Positions 9,206-18,185 of a DNA stretch of 64,000 nt are shown piece by piece. The notes under the pieces were generated by a model. That model saw nothing but the letters and a program-made list of their open reading frames with translations. It had not been told where the DNA came from and ran no database searches. Numbering within the stretch: position 1 is the stretch's first letter; every line of letters starts with the position of its first letter. Origin of the DNA: Candidatus Thiodiazotropha sp. LNASS1 (lineage in GTDB: Bacteria; Pseudomonadota; Gammaproteobacteria; Chromatiales; Chromatiaceae); contig NZ_OZ156465.1 of NCBI RefSeq assembly GCF_964212655.1, positions 2,976,001 through 3,040,000 of the forward strand, read 5' to 3'. The position numbers were made by a program, and so were the translations under genes.

Positions 9206-9905
9206 TTTGAATATTGGAGTCTGTATTGAATTATTTAGGCATGTATCTATCTATTCACTTAATGTATCTTTCTGTATCAATCTGTTCTGGAAGTCGTTGA
9301 GATCAGGGATTGATGGGACAGATTCCATATACTGCCGACAAACGCCAGGACGTCTGTCGGAATACAGAGCGGGAATTGAGTAGGGTTGTTTATAGGAGTG
9401 ATGATGGACTTGGCCAGTCCCTTCAGCCTCCATCACTCCTTATCTGTCGACCGATTTTTCATGTAGTAGACAGGAAGATGGCTGCTTTCCACCGATCCCG
9501 TTTGCCTCAGTGTTTAAGCGTGCAGAAAAGGATGTAAGAATCCTATACTCGATTGTTGGTGTAATTGCACGGTAAATTTCACTTTGAAAGGTTTACATGG
9601 TCCTTCTACACTGGGATTTATATTCCTGTGTACGCTCTCCTAAGTCGTCGCAAGTTCGGCGCCCCTGGTGGCTCATAGGGAAAGGATTTCCGGCCTCAGT
9701 GTTTCGTAACCTCTGGGGTATCTTAGACCCGGCAAAGGAGTAAGCCAGTCAACATGTCATCAATCTCGGATAATCTCGAAATTTCATAGTTGTCTGAGGA
9801 CAAAGAAAACTGAGTATCAATAGTTTTTACGAGGGAAGTTGAAAGGGTGCTTATTTGTTCCGGGTGTTCAACAAGTTTGATTGTCCCGATACATGGAGGA
9901 GAGCG
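9206..9905. other. Long intergenic region before the putative metalloprotease gene
   Basis: About 700 bases with no gene I can support. A 10-bp inverted repeat (AGGAGTGATG at 9394-9403 and CATCACTCCT at 9431-9440) encloses 27 bases. Bases 9640-9740 are GC-richer and contain short complementary blocks, but they match no riboswitch consensus I know. The region holds the promoters of the divergent S1 protease and the gene starting at 9906. Confidence 0.4.
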
Positions 9906-12900
9906 ATGAAACACCGTCTCGAAGCAGATCTGAACGCCACGATTACCCGCGATGACAAGGGCGTCATAAGGGCAATCACTTTTGCGGATACCGGCTCGGC
10001 AACGCAGATCGCCGCTTCGGCGAAATCCCATGTCCGCCAACTCGCCGGCAAAATCGGCATTGACATCGCGGAGCTCAGCGAGCTTGACCGCAAAGCGACC
10101 CATGTGGAGCCCAAAAAATCAGGCCCCTCCTTTCATCTTGCCGATGAAAAGACCTTTTTCGATACCACCACCTACGTCTATGCCCAGACCTACCTCGATA
10201 CACCGGTCTGGGGCGCCGGGATCACGGCGACCAGAAATGATGAAAGCGGCCGCATCATCTCGATCGTCAACACAAGCATAGCGGGCATTGACGCCAAGCT
10301 CCCGCCTGCACGCGACATCAACCGCTACCGTAAACTTTTCTCCGCCGGCGAGTCAGGCCCCGGCGCTGAGGAAAGCGTATCTAAACAGGCGCTAGGCGCG
10401 GCAAAGGCGCAGCTCAGCGACATTCTCGGCTCATGCCTCGACAGCTACGGCAAGGGCAAAGACCGCTTGACGCCTGAACTCATCTCCGGGCGATTCTACA
10501 TCTACCAGCTCGACCGCGCACGGCGCCAGCACGACCACCCGGAGCCACCGGAAAAGCAGGAGAAGTATCCCGTAGAGCCGATCGAGGGAGAACACCTCCC
10601 AACCCTGCCCCTCGCAAAACTTCCCGATTCCCTCGAGGACGGAAGCTGGCATCTCGTGGCCGAACTCATCATCCGGCTTCCCTACGAGGGGCATCGGATG
10701 AACTGGCGGTTCCTGGTCAGCGTCGCGACGGGGGACATTCTCTATCTGCGGGCGCTCACCTCCCACGTGAACGGGCTCGTCTTCACCTACGACCCGATCA
10801 TTTCAACGGGTGACACGGCAAACGATGCCAGCCAAAGCAATGCGGTGCTCAATCCGTTGCGGGACGACGTAGAACTGCTCGGGCTGGATCCAGCCGTAGC
10901 CGGCACACAATCGCTTTCGGGTGAATACGTCCAAGTGATAAATGTGCACAATCCCAACATCTCGCCACCCACCCGGCCCGAGGGTGCGGATTTCGATTTC
11001 GACGTGCGCACCGACGAGTTCCTCGCCGTCAATGCCTACTATCATAACGACCGATTTTTCCGTCTGGTCGAGGATCTCGGTTTTCCCCTCAATACCTATT
11101 TCGATGGCACGAGCTTTCCGATCAGCGTTGACCACAGGGGGTTCGGCGGCAGCAACAACGGCCATTGCATCGGCGACGGGGACGGGATCGACCATACCTG
11201 CTACGGCCGGATCGACAACACCGGCGGGACGCCCACAGGCAATGCCTCGGACTGGTATCTGGTGCTGCACGAGCTTGGCGGGCACGGCATCCTCTATGAC
11301 CATGTGAACTCCGCGAATTTTGGCTTTGCGCACAGCGTCGGCGACAGCTTCGGCATGATTCTGAACGATCCCTATTCCGGGTGGCACAATGGCGGTAACA
11401 ACGACCGCTTCATGCTCTGGCCCTATTCCGCCCTGGGACGACGCTCAGACCGCGATCCCGCCGCCGGCTGGGGCTGGGGCGGTACCAATGATGTGGGCAG
11501 CTACTCGTCCGAGCAGATCCTGTCGACGACGCTGTTCCGCGCCTATCGCAGCATCGGCGGCGATTCCACGGCACTGACCCAACGCGAATTCTCGGCTCAT
11601 CTCATGGCCTATCTGATGCTCCGCGCTGTCGGCACCCTATCGCCTGCCACGAACCCAAACTCCCCGGCAGGTTTCCTCGACGCGCTGCTGACGGCCGATG
11701 CGGGCGACTGGACGGCCCGCGGCCTCTCGGGGGGCGCCTACGAGAAGGTCCTCGAATGGTCCTTCGAAAAACAGGACCTGAACGACGGCGATCCGCCCCT
11801 CGTCGATGTCTATATCGATGACGGTCGCGGCGGCGAATACGAGTATCTCGCCGACCACCGGGCCACTACAGCAATCTGGAACCGGCATCAGCCCGATAAC
11901 GGCGGTGCGCACCAGGATCCGGTGATCGGCACCAACTACGCCTATGTCCGGGTGAAAAACCGCGGCAGCTCGACCGCCAACCAGGTCAATGTCCGGGGCT
12001 TCCACTGCAAGCCGCTCGCGGGACATGTCTGGCCCACGGACTTCAAAACCATGGACACTTCTGAGATCGGCGCGCCCTCGATCCAGCCGAACGATGGAGA
12101 GGAGATCGTCGTCGGCCCCTTCGCATGGGTTCCGAACCCGAACGAAGATAGCGATGACAGCATGATGATGGTGGTCTCGGCCGAGGGCGATCCGGACAAT
12201 GCGGACAAATACCATGCGGTACGCACCATCGAAGACTGGCGGCTCGTACCCAACGACAACAACATCGCGATTCGCACTGTGCAACTCCGCCCGCGGCTTG
12301 TCACCGTGCTGCCCGACGCCGGGGCCTTCATGAATGTATGCGTCGGTACATCAAAGGATATGATACTGACGCTCTCCAATAGCGGATTTGGCTTGCTTTC
12401 GATCACCAACATTGTTTCGAATTCGGGCGAATTTGTTGCGCCCGGTGTCAACGCCTACCCGATCGTGATCGATTCGGGAGACAGCATCGACATCCCCATA
12501 CGTTTCCAACCCACCTCCTTCGGCAACAAGGCAGCGTTGATCAGAGTCTTCTCGAACGACCCCGGCGGGGTTCGCGTGCTCAACGTCTCTGGCAAAGCAG
12601 AACCGCCACGCCTAGTTTCGGTAATCGCGGACAATGGCGATTTCGGGAACACCTGCGTCGGGGACTTCACCGACAGGATGTTGACCCTTTCTAACAGTGC
12701 CCGCTGTCCGCTGACGATCCAGAGCATCGCTACTTCAAGTGCCGAATTTGTCCTGCCAAGCGTCCTGAGCTTCCCTATCGTGATCGGCCCAGGCGACAGC
12801 CTTCAACTCCCGATCCGGTTCCAGCCGTCCGGCTTCGGCGCCAAGGCGGGCACGCTCACGGTCAAGAGCGACGATCCGCAGGGACCAAAGACGATCCGTG

Positions 12901-13367
12901 TCAGTGGCACTGCGCCTCCGGGACGTCTCTCGATCACCGGCTCGACCTGCATTGGCGGCGTCAAGGCCTGCTGCGCAGGAGAGCGTACGCTCACCCTTGC
13001 GAACGTCGGTCCCTGCCCGCTTCACGTGGCGCATGTCGGCCTCGCACGGCCGAGTAAGTACTGGAAGCTGGTCAACAATCCCTTCCCTGCGACTCTCCAG
13101 CCGGGCGCAAGCCTCGATATCCTCATACGCTACAAAGCCGAGGAGAAATGCCCTCGCGCCCAGGGGCTCGTGATCAAGACCGACGATCCGGAGCACCCGA
13201 AAATAACCCTCGACCTTCTCGCCTACACCGTCTGGAAAAAGGCCCCGAGCAAGGATTGCGGCGAGTGCGGCTGCAGTGAGTGCTGCTGTGATCGAGGTTG
13301 TACCCCCCAAAGCCTCGATGCCTGTTGCTTCGACGAGGGTAGCACTGAGGAAGACGACGCTTGTTAA
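9906..13367 (+). CDS. Large putative zinc metalloprotease with ASH-type repeats and a Cys-rich tail
   Basis: Residues 1-110 resemble an FTP-type propeptide (YVYAQTYLDTPVWGAG). At about residue 456 the sequence reads VLHELGGHGILYDHVN, then FAHSVGDSFGMIL. This resembles the zinc-binding and second-ligand helices of thermolysin-like gluzincins, but the motif is HExxxH rather than HExxH; the same spacing occurs in dipeptidyl peptidase III (HELLGH). Residues about 810-1100 hold three ASH/choice-of-anchor-D-like beta domains with repeated LTLSNSG and SGDSIDIPIRFQP-type phrases, and the end is Cys-rich (CGECGCSECCCDRGC). No signal peptide is visible. ATG 9906 follows GGAGGA at 9895-9900; a TTG at 9855 is a weaker alternative. 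The gene is clearly GC-richer than its surroundings, suggesting transfer. Protease activity is inference. Confidence 0.7.
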   Translation: MKHRLEADLNATITRDDKGVIRAITFADTGSATQIAASAKSHVRQLAGKIGIDIAELSELDRKATHVEPKKSGPSFHLADEKTFFDTTTYVYAQTYLDTPVWGAGITATRNDESGRIISIVNTSIAGIDAKLPPARDINRYRKLFSAGESGPGAEESVSKQALGAAKAQLSDILGSCLDSYGKGKDRLTPELISGRFYIYQLDRARRQHDHPEPPEKQEKYPVEPIEGEHLPTLPLAKLPDSLEDGSWHLVAELIIRLPYEGHRMNWRFLVSVATGDILYLRALTSHVNGLVFTYDPIISTGDTANDASQSNAVLNPLRDDVELLGLDPAVAGTQSLSGEYVQVINVHNPNISPPTRPEGADFDFDVRTDEFLAVNAYYHNDRFFRLVEDLGFPLNTYFDGTSFPISVDHRGFGGSNNGHCIGDGDGIDHTCYGRIDNTGGTPTGNASDWYLVLHELGGHGILYDHVNSANFGFAHSVGDSFGMILNDPYSGWHNGGNNDRFMLWPYSALGRRSDRDPAAGWGWGGTNDVGSYSSEQILSTTLFRAYRSIGGDSTALTQREFSAHLMAYLMLRAVGTLSPATNPNSPAGFLDALLTADAGDWTARGLSGGAYEKVLEWSFEKQDLNDGDPPLVDVYIDDGRGGEYEYLADHRATTAIWNRHQPDNGGAHQDPVIGTNYAYVRVKNRGSSTANQVNVRGFHCKPLAGHVWPTDFKTMDTSEIGAPSIQPNDGEEIVVGPFAWVPNPNEDSDDSMMMVVSAEGDPDNADKYHAVRTIEDWRLVPNDNNIAIRTVQLRPRLVTVLPDAGAFMNVCVGTSKDMILTLSNSGFGLLSITNIVSNSGEFVAPGVNAYPIVIDSGDSIDIPIRFQPTSFGNKAALIRVFSNDPGGVRVLNVSGKAEPPRLVSVIADNGDFGNTCVGDFTDRMLTLSNSARCPLTIQSIATSSAEFVLPSVLSFPIVIGPGDSLQLPIRFQPSGFGAKAGTLTVKSDDPQGPKTIRVSGTAPPGRLSITGSTCIGGVKACCAGERTLTLANVGPCPLHVAHVGLARPSKYWKLVNNPFPATLQPGASLDILIRYKAEEKCPRAQGLVIKTDDPEHPKITLDLLAYTVWKKAPSKDCGECGCSECCCDRGCTPQSLDACCFDEGSTEEDDAC

Positions 13368-13375
13368 CCCGCACT

Positions 13376-13403
13376 GCGGGGACCGTGTCTACGCGGTCCC
13401 CGC
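13376..13403 (+). terminator. Strong hairpin after the metalloprotease gene
   Basis: GCGGGGACCG at 13376-13385 pairs perfectly with CGGTCCCCGC at 13394-13403 around an 8-base loop, 8 bp after the stop codon. It lacks a T-run. Confidence 0.65.
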
Positions 13404-13813
13404 TGCTCAGACATCATCAGGTACTCTCTACGGCTTCTACCACAGATTCAATCTAAGTCATCGCGATATCGCCAGGTGCTCGTACACAAGCTGTGTATAT
13501 CTGCTATTTTTTTTCTTCCGCAAACATGGTTCTAATTTGTATTGTGACAGGTTCCTCGCCGCCCTTAAGTATCCATTAAAAAACTTATGCTTGACTTGTC
13601 TGCTGCCAGCTGTCGGCTATCATTCTTTTGGTACCGAATCCGCGCAGCTATGGCGGTCAGAGGCGCTTGACGGGCCGGTCCGATGGCGGGTATAGATGCA
13701 CAGGGAGCAGATGGCCGTGCCAGAGGATGAGAAGGGAGTTAGGGTACTAATCATAAAGAGGTATTCTGTCAGCACTATGACATTACGCGGTATTTAGAGT
13801 GGAGTGATCGAAA
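13404..13813. other. Intergenic region, no gene seen
   Basis: Some 410 bases without a convincing coding frame. It should contain the promoter of the flavoprotein gene at 13814, but I could not assign one with confidence. A poly-T tract lies at about 13506-13514. Confidence 0.4.
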
Positions 13814-15745
13814 ATGAGCGAGAATGACCCAACCTATCGTCGCTATGAAGATGGCGATGATGAGCACTATGACTGGGATAGCGATGTGGTGATTCAAGGT
13901 GAGTCCTACATCTGCCCGACCTATATCCAGCGCACGCCCCCCTGTCAGAATGCCTGCCCGTCAGGTCACGATATCCGTGGCTGGTTGTCGATCGTGCGTG
14001 GTTTGGATAAACCACAAGGCGACAAGCCTTGGCAAGCACATGCCTTCGAGCGCATGACATTGGCAAATCCCTTTCCTGCAATCATGGGTCGCGTATGTCC
14101 GGCTCCCTGTCAGAAGGGTTGTAATCGTAACGGCCTTGATGGCTATGTCGGAATAAACTCCATTGAGCAGTACATTGGCGATTGGGCACGGGCGAACAAT
14201 CTCGCCTTTGCCAAACCTGAAACCGATAGCGGTAAGCGGGTCGCAATTATCGGGGGCGGGCCTGCCGGTCTGGCCGCAGCGCTGTTTCTGCGTCGCCTCG
14301 GTCATCGCTGTACCATCTTTGAGGAGCACAGCGCCCTTGGCGGCCAGATGGTATTCGGTATTCCCGGCTACCGCATACCCCGGGATGTGCTTGAACATGA
14401 GATCCAGCGTATCCTGGACGTGGGCGGTATCGATGCGAAACTGAACACGCGCGTGGGACGCGAGGTGAAGGTCGGGGTGTTGGAGAAAGCGTACGATGCC
14501 ATCTTCTGGAGTGTCGGCACTGTGGTCGGTAAGCCGCTGCGTGTCGAAGGCGGCGAGGCCCCGAACTGTGTGGATGGGATGACCTTTCTGAAGGCCTTCA
14601 ATGACGGTGCCCTGAAATACCTGGACGGACGTATCCTGGTAATCGGTGGTGGCGACACGGCGATGGATGTGGCCGCCGTGGCCAAGCGAATTGGCGAAGT
14701 GGCAAACCTCGAGGACTCGGAGCGCCCGGAAGCGGTGTTTGACGGTACCGGGAGCCAGAGTGACGACAAGACGGCCGAACGAACCGATTCCGCATGCTGG
14801 CTGGTCTATCGTCGTCCCATTGCCAAGGCCCCCTGCACCAAACACGAACTGGAGGCCTGCATTGCCGAGGGTGTGGAGATTCACGACGGTTTGGCGCCAC
14901 TTGAAGTGATGCTGGATGAGCAGGGCCATGCCTATGCCCTGAAAGTGCAACCGGTCGACTGGTCCTCAGGCAAGATGGAGGCCGATGGCGAGCCGTTCGA
15001 GATCGAGTGCAAACTGATTGTCGCCGCCACCGGCCAGACAGGTGACTACGAAGGGATCGATGGCATCGCCAATGACTGGAATCTGATCGATGCCGACCGG
15101 AGCATGCAGGTCAAAGGGAAAGCAGGAAATTTCGTGGGTGGGGATGCGGTAAACCCTCACCTGCTGACAACCGCTATCGGCCAGGCCTCGATTGCGGTAC
15201 AGAGCATCGATAATCACTTGCGTGGCCAAGCGGTCGATGAGCGCCCCAAAGTGGAAGGCCATCACTTTAATCTACTGCAGGAATTGTCTCAGAAAGATCT
15301 CTCACCGGAAGAGTACAATCATGGCCCGACCTGGGGTACCAACAGTGCCAAATGGTCTGTGCACAATTTTGAGAATCGTGCCGATGCGGATGTGGTCAAG
15401 AGTAATGCCATGTTCACGGGGCATTTTGCTTACGAGCCGTTGAACGCCCGGGATGAGATGGATGTGAATGCTTCCAACGTGCTGGGAAGCATGATCGAGC
15501 GCTTCACGGGCCTTTCCGAGGAGACAGCCGTCACTGAGGCAAAGCGCTGTATGAGCTGCGGTTTCTGCTTCGAATGCGACAACTGTGTCATCTACTGCCC
15601 GCAGGACGCCGTCTATCGCGTGAACAAGAATGAACGCGCCATGGGGCGCTATGTGGATACGGACTACGCCAAGTGTGTCGGCTGTCACATCTGCAAGGAG
15701 GTCTGCCCCACCGGCTACATCGAAATGGGTCTGGGTCAATACTAG
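13814..15745 (+). CDS. GltD/DsrL-like iron-sulfur flavoprotein (NAD(P)H oxidoreductase)
   Basis: This 643-residue protein has the GltD architecture extended by a ferredoxin-like tail. Near the amino end, PPCQNACPSGHDI and GRVCPAPCQKGC give Cys ligands for Fe-S clusters. GKRVAIIGGGPAGLAAA at about 140 binds FAD and GRILVIGGGDTAMDVAA at about 273 binds NAD(P). The end carries two [4Fe-4S] motifs, CMSCGFCFECDNC and CVGCHICKEVCP. DsrL of sulfur oxidisers and the AegA/GltD family share this layout. It is not next to dsr genes here, so I do not call it dsrL. Its place beside a sigma-54 regulator and a cyanate operon also fits electron transfer linked to ammonium assimilation. An unusually acidic amino terminus (DGDDEHYDWDSD) precedes the cluster domain. 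The gene is convergent with the regulator. Confidence 0.8.
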   Translation: MSENDPTYRRYEDGDDEHYDWDSDVVIQGESYICPTYIQRTPPCQNACPSGHDIRGWLSIVRGLDKPQGDKPWQAHAFERMTLANPFPAIMGRVCPAPCQKGCNRNGLDGYVGINSIEQYIGDWARANNLAFAKPETDSGKRVAIIGGGPAGLAAALFLRRLGHRCTIFEEHSALGGQMVFGIPGYRIPRDVLEHEIQRILDVGGIDAKLNTRVGREVKVGVLEKAYDAIFWSVGTVVGKPLRVEGGEAPNCVDGMTFLKAFNDGALKYLDGRILVIGGGDTAMDVAAVAKRIGEVANLEDSERPEAVFDGTGSQSDDKTAERTDSACWLVYRRPIAKAPCTKHELEACIAEGVEIHDGLAPLEVMLDEQGHAYALKVQPVDWSSGKMEADGEPFEIECKLIVAATGQTGDYEGIDGIANDWNLIDADRSMQVKGKAGNFVGGDAVNPHLLTTAIGQASIAVQSIDNHLRGQAVDERPKVEGHHFNLLQELSQKDLSPEEYNHGPTWGTNSAKWSVHNFENRADADVVKSNAMFTGHFAYEPLNARDEMDVNASNVLGSMIERFTGLSEETAVTEAKRCMSCGFCFECDNCVIYCPQDAVYRVNKNERAMGRYVDTDYAKCVGCHICKEVCPTGYIEMGLGQY

Positions 15746-15771
15746 GACCTGACGGTGACCGGTGTATTAAT

Positions 15772-15791
15772 GGCCTGGAGCATTCCAGGCC
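15772..15791. terminator. Bidirectional hairpin between convergent genes
   Basis: GGCCTGGA at 15772-15779 pairs perfectly with TCCAGGCC at 15784-15791 over a 4-base loop. It lies between the stop codons of the flavoprotein gene (plus strand) and the regulator (minus strand) and could serve both. Confidence 0.6.
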
Positions 15792-15825
15792 GTGACTCTG
15801 GTCTGTAGTTGGGCCGTGTGTTGCG

Positions 15826-17778
15826 TTACTGCTTTTTAGGCTTCTCGATGCCCAGACGCTTCATGCGTGATGCCAGCGTGGTAGGTTTCAGGCCCAGCAG
15901 GTCCGCCGCCCCATCTTTGCCGAATACCTTACCGCCGGCCTGATTCAGTGCTTGCATAATCATCAAACGGTCACGGGCCACACGCTCATTCTCTGTCATT
16001 AATACGTTGCCCACCGCCTCCGGTTCCTCGTCCGGCGTCAACGCCGTCTTGACGATGGTCTCAGGAACCGGCAGGTCCAGGTGGAGACGCCCTGTTTGGG
16101 TGACGATGACCGCCCGCTCGATGATGTTTTCCAGTTCGCGGACATTACCCGGCCAGCGATGGCTTTTAAGGCGTCTGACGTCACTTTGGCTGAGATGAAT
16201 ATCCCGCTTGTTGAGTTTACGGCATATGGTGTGCAGGAAATGGCTTGCCAACAAGGGAATATCCTCGGGACGTTCCCGCAGGGGAGCCAAGTGGATGGGG
16301 AACACCTGCAGGCGGAAATAGAGATCTTCGCGAAAGTTTTTTGCAGTCACCTCGGCTGCCAGGTCCTTATTGGTGGCGGTGATGATGCGCACGTCCACGC
16401 TACGGGTCTTCTCCTCGCCGATACGCTCGTACTGTCCCTCCTGCAACACCCGCAACAACTTGCCCTGTAACTCAAGAGGTATCTCGCCCACCTCGTCAAG
16501 AAACAGGGTGCCGCCGTCGGCCAGTTCGAACCGCCCTGCACGGTCCCGTGTGGCGCCGGTGAAGGCGCCCCGTATATGGCCGAAGAATTCGCTTTCGAAC
16601 AGATCGCGGGGTATGGCTGCGCAGTTGACCCGGATCAGAGGCCGATCGCTACGTTCGCTGCTGACATGTATGGCTCTGGCTATGAGTTCCTTGCCGGTGC
16701 CCGACTCGCCTGTGATCAGGGTGGTGGAATTTGTCGGTGCGACCAACTGAATCTTTTGGATAACCTGACGTATGGCTGAGCTGCTGCCGATTATCTCCCG
16801 GTAGTTGTGCTCGGTGCGGATTTCTTCCTGCAAATAGGCATTCTCTTCCTCCAGCCGCCGCTGCAGGGATTTGACCTGCTCGAGGGCGCTGCGCAGATTG
16901 TTTTCAGCCTCCTTGCGATCACTGATGTCGCGAAAGATGATCACCGCTCCGATGAGCATGCCATGTTCCACGATGGGTGTGCTGGTGTACTCCACGGGAA
17001 ATACGCTACCGTCCTTGCGCCAGAATACCTCATCGTCCACGTGGTGCACGGTACCATCATTGAAAGCGGCGTAGATAGGACAGTGTCTGACGGAGTAGTG
17101 GGAACCGTCAGGATGTCTGCAGTGCACCATCTGGTGCATATTCTTACCCACAAGCTCATCGGCATTGTAGCCAAGCAGGCGTTCGGCGGCTGGATTGATG
17201 AAGGTGGTGATACCATCCGCATTGACACCGTAGATACCGTCACCGGCTGCCTGCAGGAGTAGTTGGTTGCCCTGTTCGATCTCATGGAATAGCTGTTCGT
17301 ACTTGCGCCATTCCGCGAGGCCCCGGCGCACATAGTCGTTGGCGTCGGCTTGTTTACGCAGTCCCTCCACAACCTCTCGATCTTGCAGGGTGGCGCTCAG
17401 CAGTACCTGGTCATTGTGGGTCACAGATCGGGCGTTGCACTCTACCGGTATCACTCTGCCACTGCGGGTCCGGCAGCTGAGTTCATTGGTCCAACAAAAC
17501 CCTTGCACCATGACCGATTGGGTGAACACGACCAGTGCGCTCAACCCCCCGTTGAATAACCAGCTGGGTTTGCTTTGCAGCAGTGTTTCCATTGGAAATC
17601 CCAGTAGGTCCATAGCTGCTCGATTAGCATCGACCATACGATTCTCAACCGGATCGAATACAAGTGTTGCCGTGGGGTGCTGGTCAAAGAAGTTGTAAAA
17701 CATCGGCCATCCGGCATCTTTGGAATGCCTGGTATCCGGGAGGTTGTGGGTTTTAACCTCTGTATCCGATAGGTTCAT
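15826..17778 (-). CDS. Sigma-54-dependent enhancer-binding regulator with PAS domains
   Basis: The 650-residue protein has two amino-terminal PAS domains (about 25-135 and 170-290, the second with an HCRHPDG...RHC stretch), a short coiled coil, an AAA+ domain and a Fis-type helix-turn-helix end (KDGAADLLGLKPTTLASRMKR). The AAA+ domain has GESGTGKE (Walker A), GAFTGA (the sigma-54 contact loop) and GGTLFLDEVGE (Walker B). It should therefore activate RNA polymerase with sigma-54 from upstream sites. The PAS domains suggest a redox, gas or small-molecule signal. ATG 17778 is preferred, with GAGG 9 bases upstream. It is divergent from the cyanate operon, whose upstream region has a matching promoter and dyads, so it is the likely activator of that operon. 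It resembles NorR/FhlA-type regulators only in general layout. Confidence 0.93.
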   Translation of the reverse strand: MNLSDTEVKTHNLPDTRHSKDAGWPMFYNFFDQHPTATLVFDPVENRMVDANRAAMDLLGFPMETLLQSKPSWLFNGGLSALVVFTQSVMVQGFCWTNELSCRTRSGRVIPVECNARSVTHNDQVLLSATLQDREVVEGLRKQADANDYVRRGLAEWRKYEQLFHEIEQGNQLLLQAAGDGIYGVNADGITTFINPAAERLLGYNADELVGKNMHQMVHCRHPDGSHYSVRHCPIYAAFNDGTVHHVDDEVFWRKDGSVFPVEYTSTPIVEHGMLIGAVIIFRDISDRKEAENNLRSALEQVKSLQRRLEEENAYLQEEIRTEHNYREIIGSSSAIRQVIQKIQLVAPTNSTTLITGESGTGKELIARAIHVSSERSDRPLIRVNCAAIPRDLFESEFFGHIRGAFTGATRDRAGRFELADGGTLFLDEVGEIPLELQGKLLRVLQEGQYERIGEEKTRSVDVRIITATNKDLAAEVTAKNFREDLYFRLQVFPIHLAPLRERPEDIPLLASHFLHTICRKLNKRDIHLSQSDVRRLKSHRWPGNVRELENIIERAVIVTQTGRLHLDLPVPETIVKTALTPDEEPEAVGNVLMTENERVARDRLMIMQALNQAGGKVFGKDGAADLLGLKPTTLASRMKRLGIEKPKKQ

Positions 17779-17817
17779 ATGAACAGACCTCAATATTCAC
17801 TGAGATACTACAAAATC

Positions 17818-17860
17818 TCGTGTTTTCGATTACGTGTTTTCGTGATTTACGTATTTTCGT
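17818..17860. promoter_or_regulatory. Three dyads, probable upstream activator sites
   Basis: Three copies of a 12-bp dyad lie at 17818-17829 (TCGTGTTTTCGA), 17832-17843 (ACGTGTTTTCGT) and 17849-17860 (ACGTATTTTCGT). Each has 3-bp complementary arms around six bases, with centres 14 and 17 bp apart. They sit about 75-115 bp upstream of the -24 element of the sigma-54 promoter and just upstream of the divergent regulator start. This is the expected location of enhancer sites for a Fis-type activator. Confidence 0.6.
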
Positions 17861-17931
17861 AGTCCCGTAAGTCACCGCTATTTCTGATGTATTTCCCAAC
17901 TAAACAGCAGCTTACGTTTGAATTTTATAGT

Positions 17932-17947
17932 TGGCACGGTAGCTGCA
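17932..17947 (+). promoter_or_regulatory. Sigma-54 (-24/-12) promoter of the cyanate operon
   Basis: TGGCACGGTAGCTGCA fits the sigma-54 consensus TGGCACG-N4-TTGCA with one mismatch. The invariant GG (17933-17934) and GC (17945-17946) are separated by exactly 10 bp, the required spacing. Transcription would begin near 17958, giving an untranslated leader of about 225 bases before the first gene. Confidence 0.78.
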
Positions 17948-18008
17948 ATTCTCTTGTAAAGACGGGTGCGCTTCGGAATTGATTCAGCGCCGTCAGTCCG
18001 TCCAGGTA

Positions 18009-18025
18009 CGCACAAATTTTGTGCG
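18009..18025. promoter_or_regulatory. 17-bp palindrome in the cyanate-operon leader
   Basis: CGCACAAA and TTTGTGCG are perfect 8-bp arms around one base. The site is inside the predicted leader, roughly 50 bases after the sigma-54 start. A further short hairpin (GCGGGTT / AACCCGC) follows near 18083-18100. They could be a repressor operator or leader-RNA structures; the sequence does not say which. Confidence 0.4.
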
Positions 18026-18185
18026 GTTTTGGTAGAGGTTGTGCGTCCCTGCACCAGTATCGTCCCTGTTTCGCGTTCAACGGCGGGTTTGTGAACCCGC
18101 ACTTCGAAAAGGGCAGGAACCGTGCCATGCAGGTGGCTGACCGCATCGCCGACGTTTGAATCGAACAAGCTACAAGGGGTTTAAC

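Noticed and set aside
9600-9745. Riboswitch before the HELGGH protein gene
   Set aside because: Several short hairpins are possible, but none of the cyclic-di-GMP, cobalamin, TPP or glycine core motifs is present.
13814-15745. Calling the flavoprotein dsrL
   Set aside because: Layout fits, but no dsr genes surround it and GltD/AegA relatives share the same domains.
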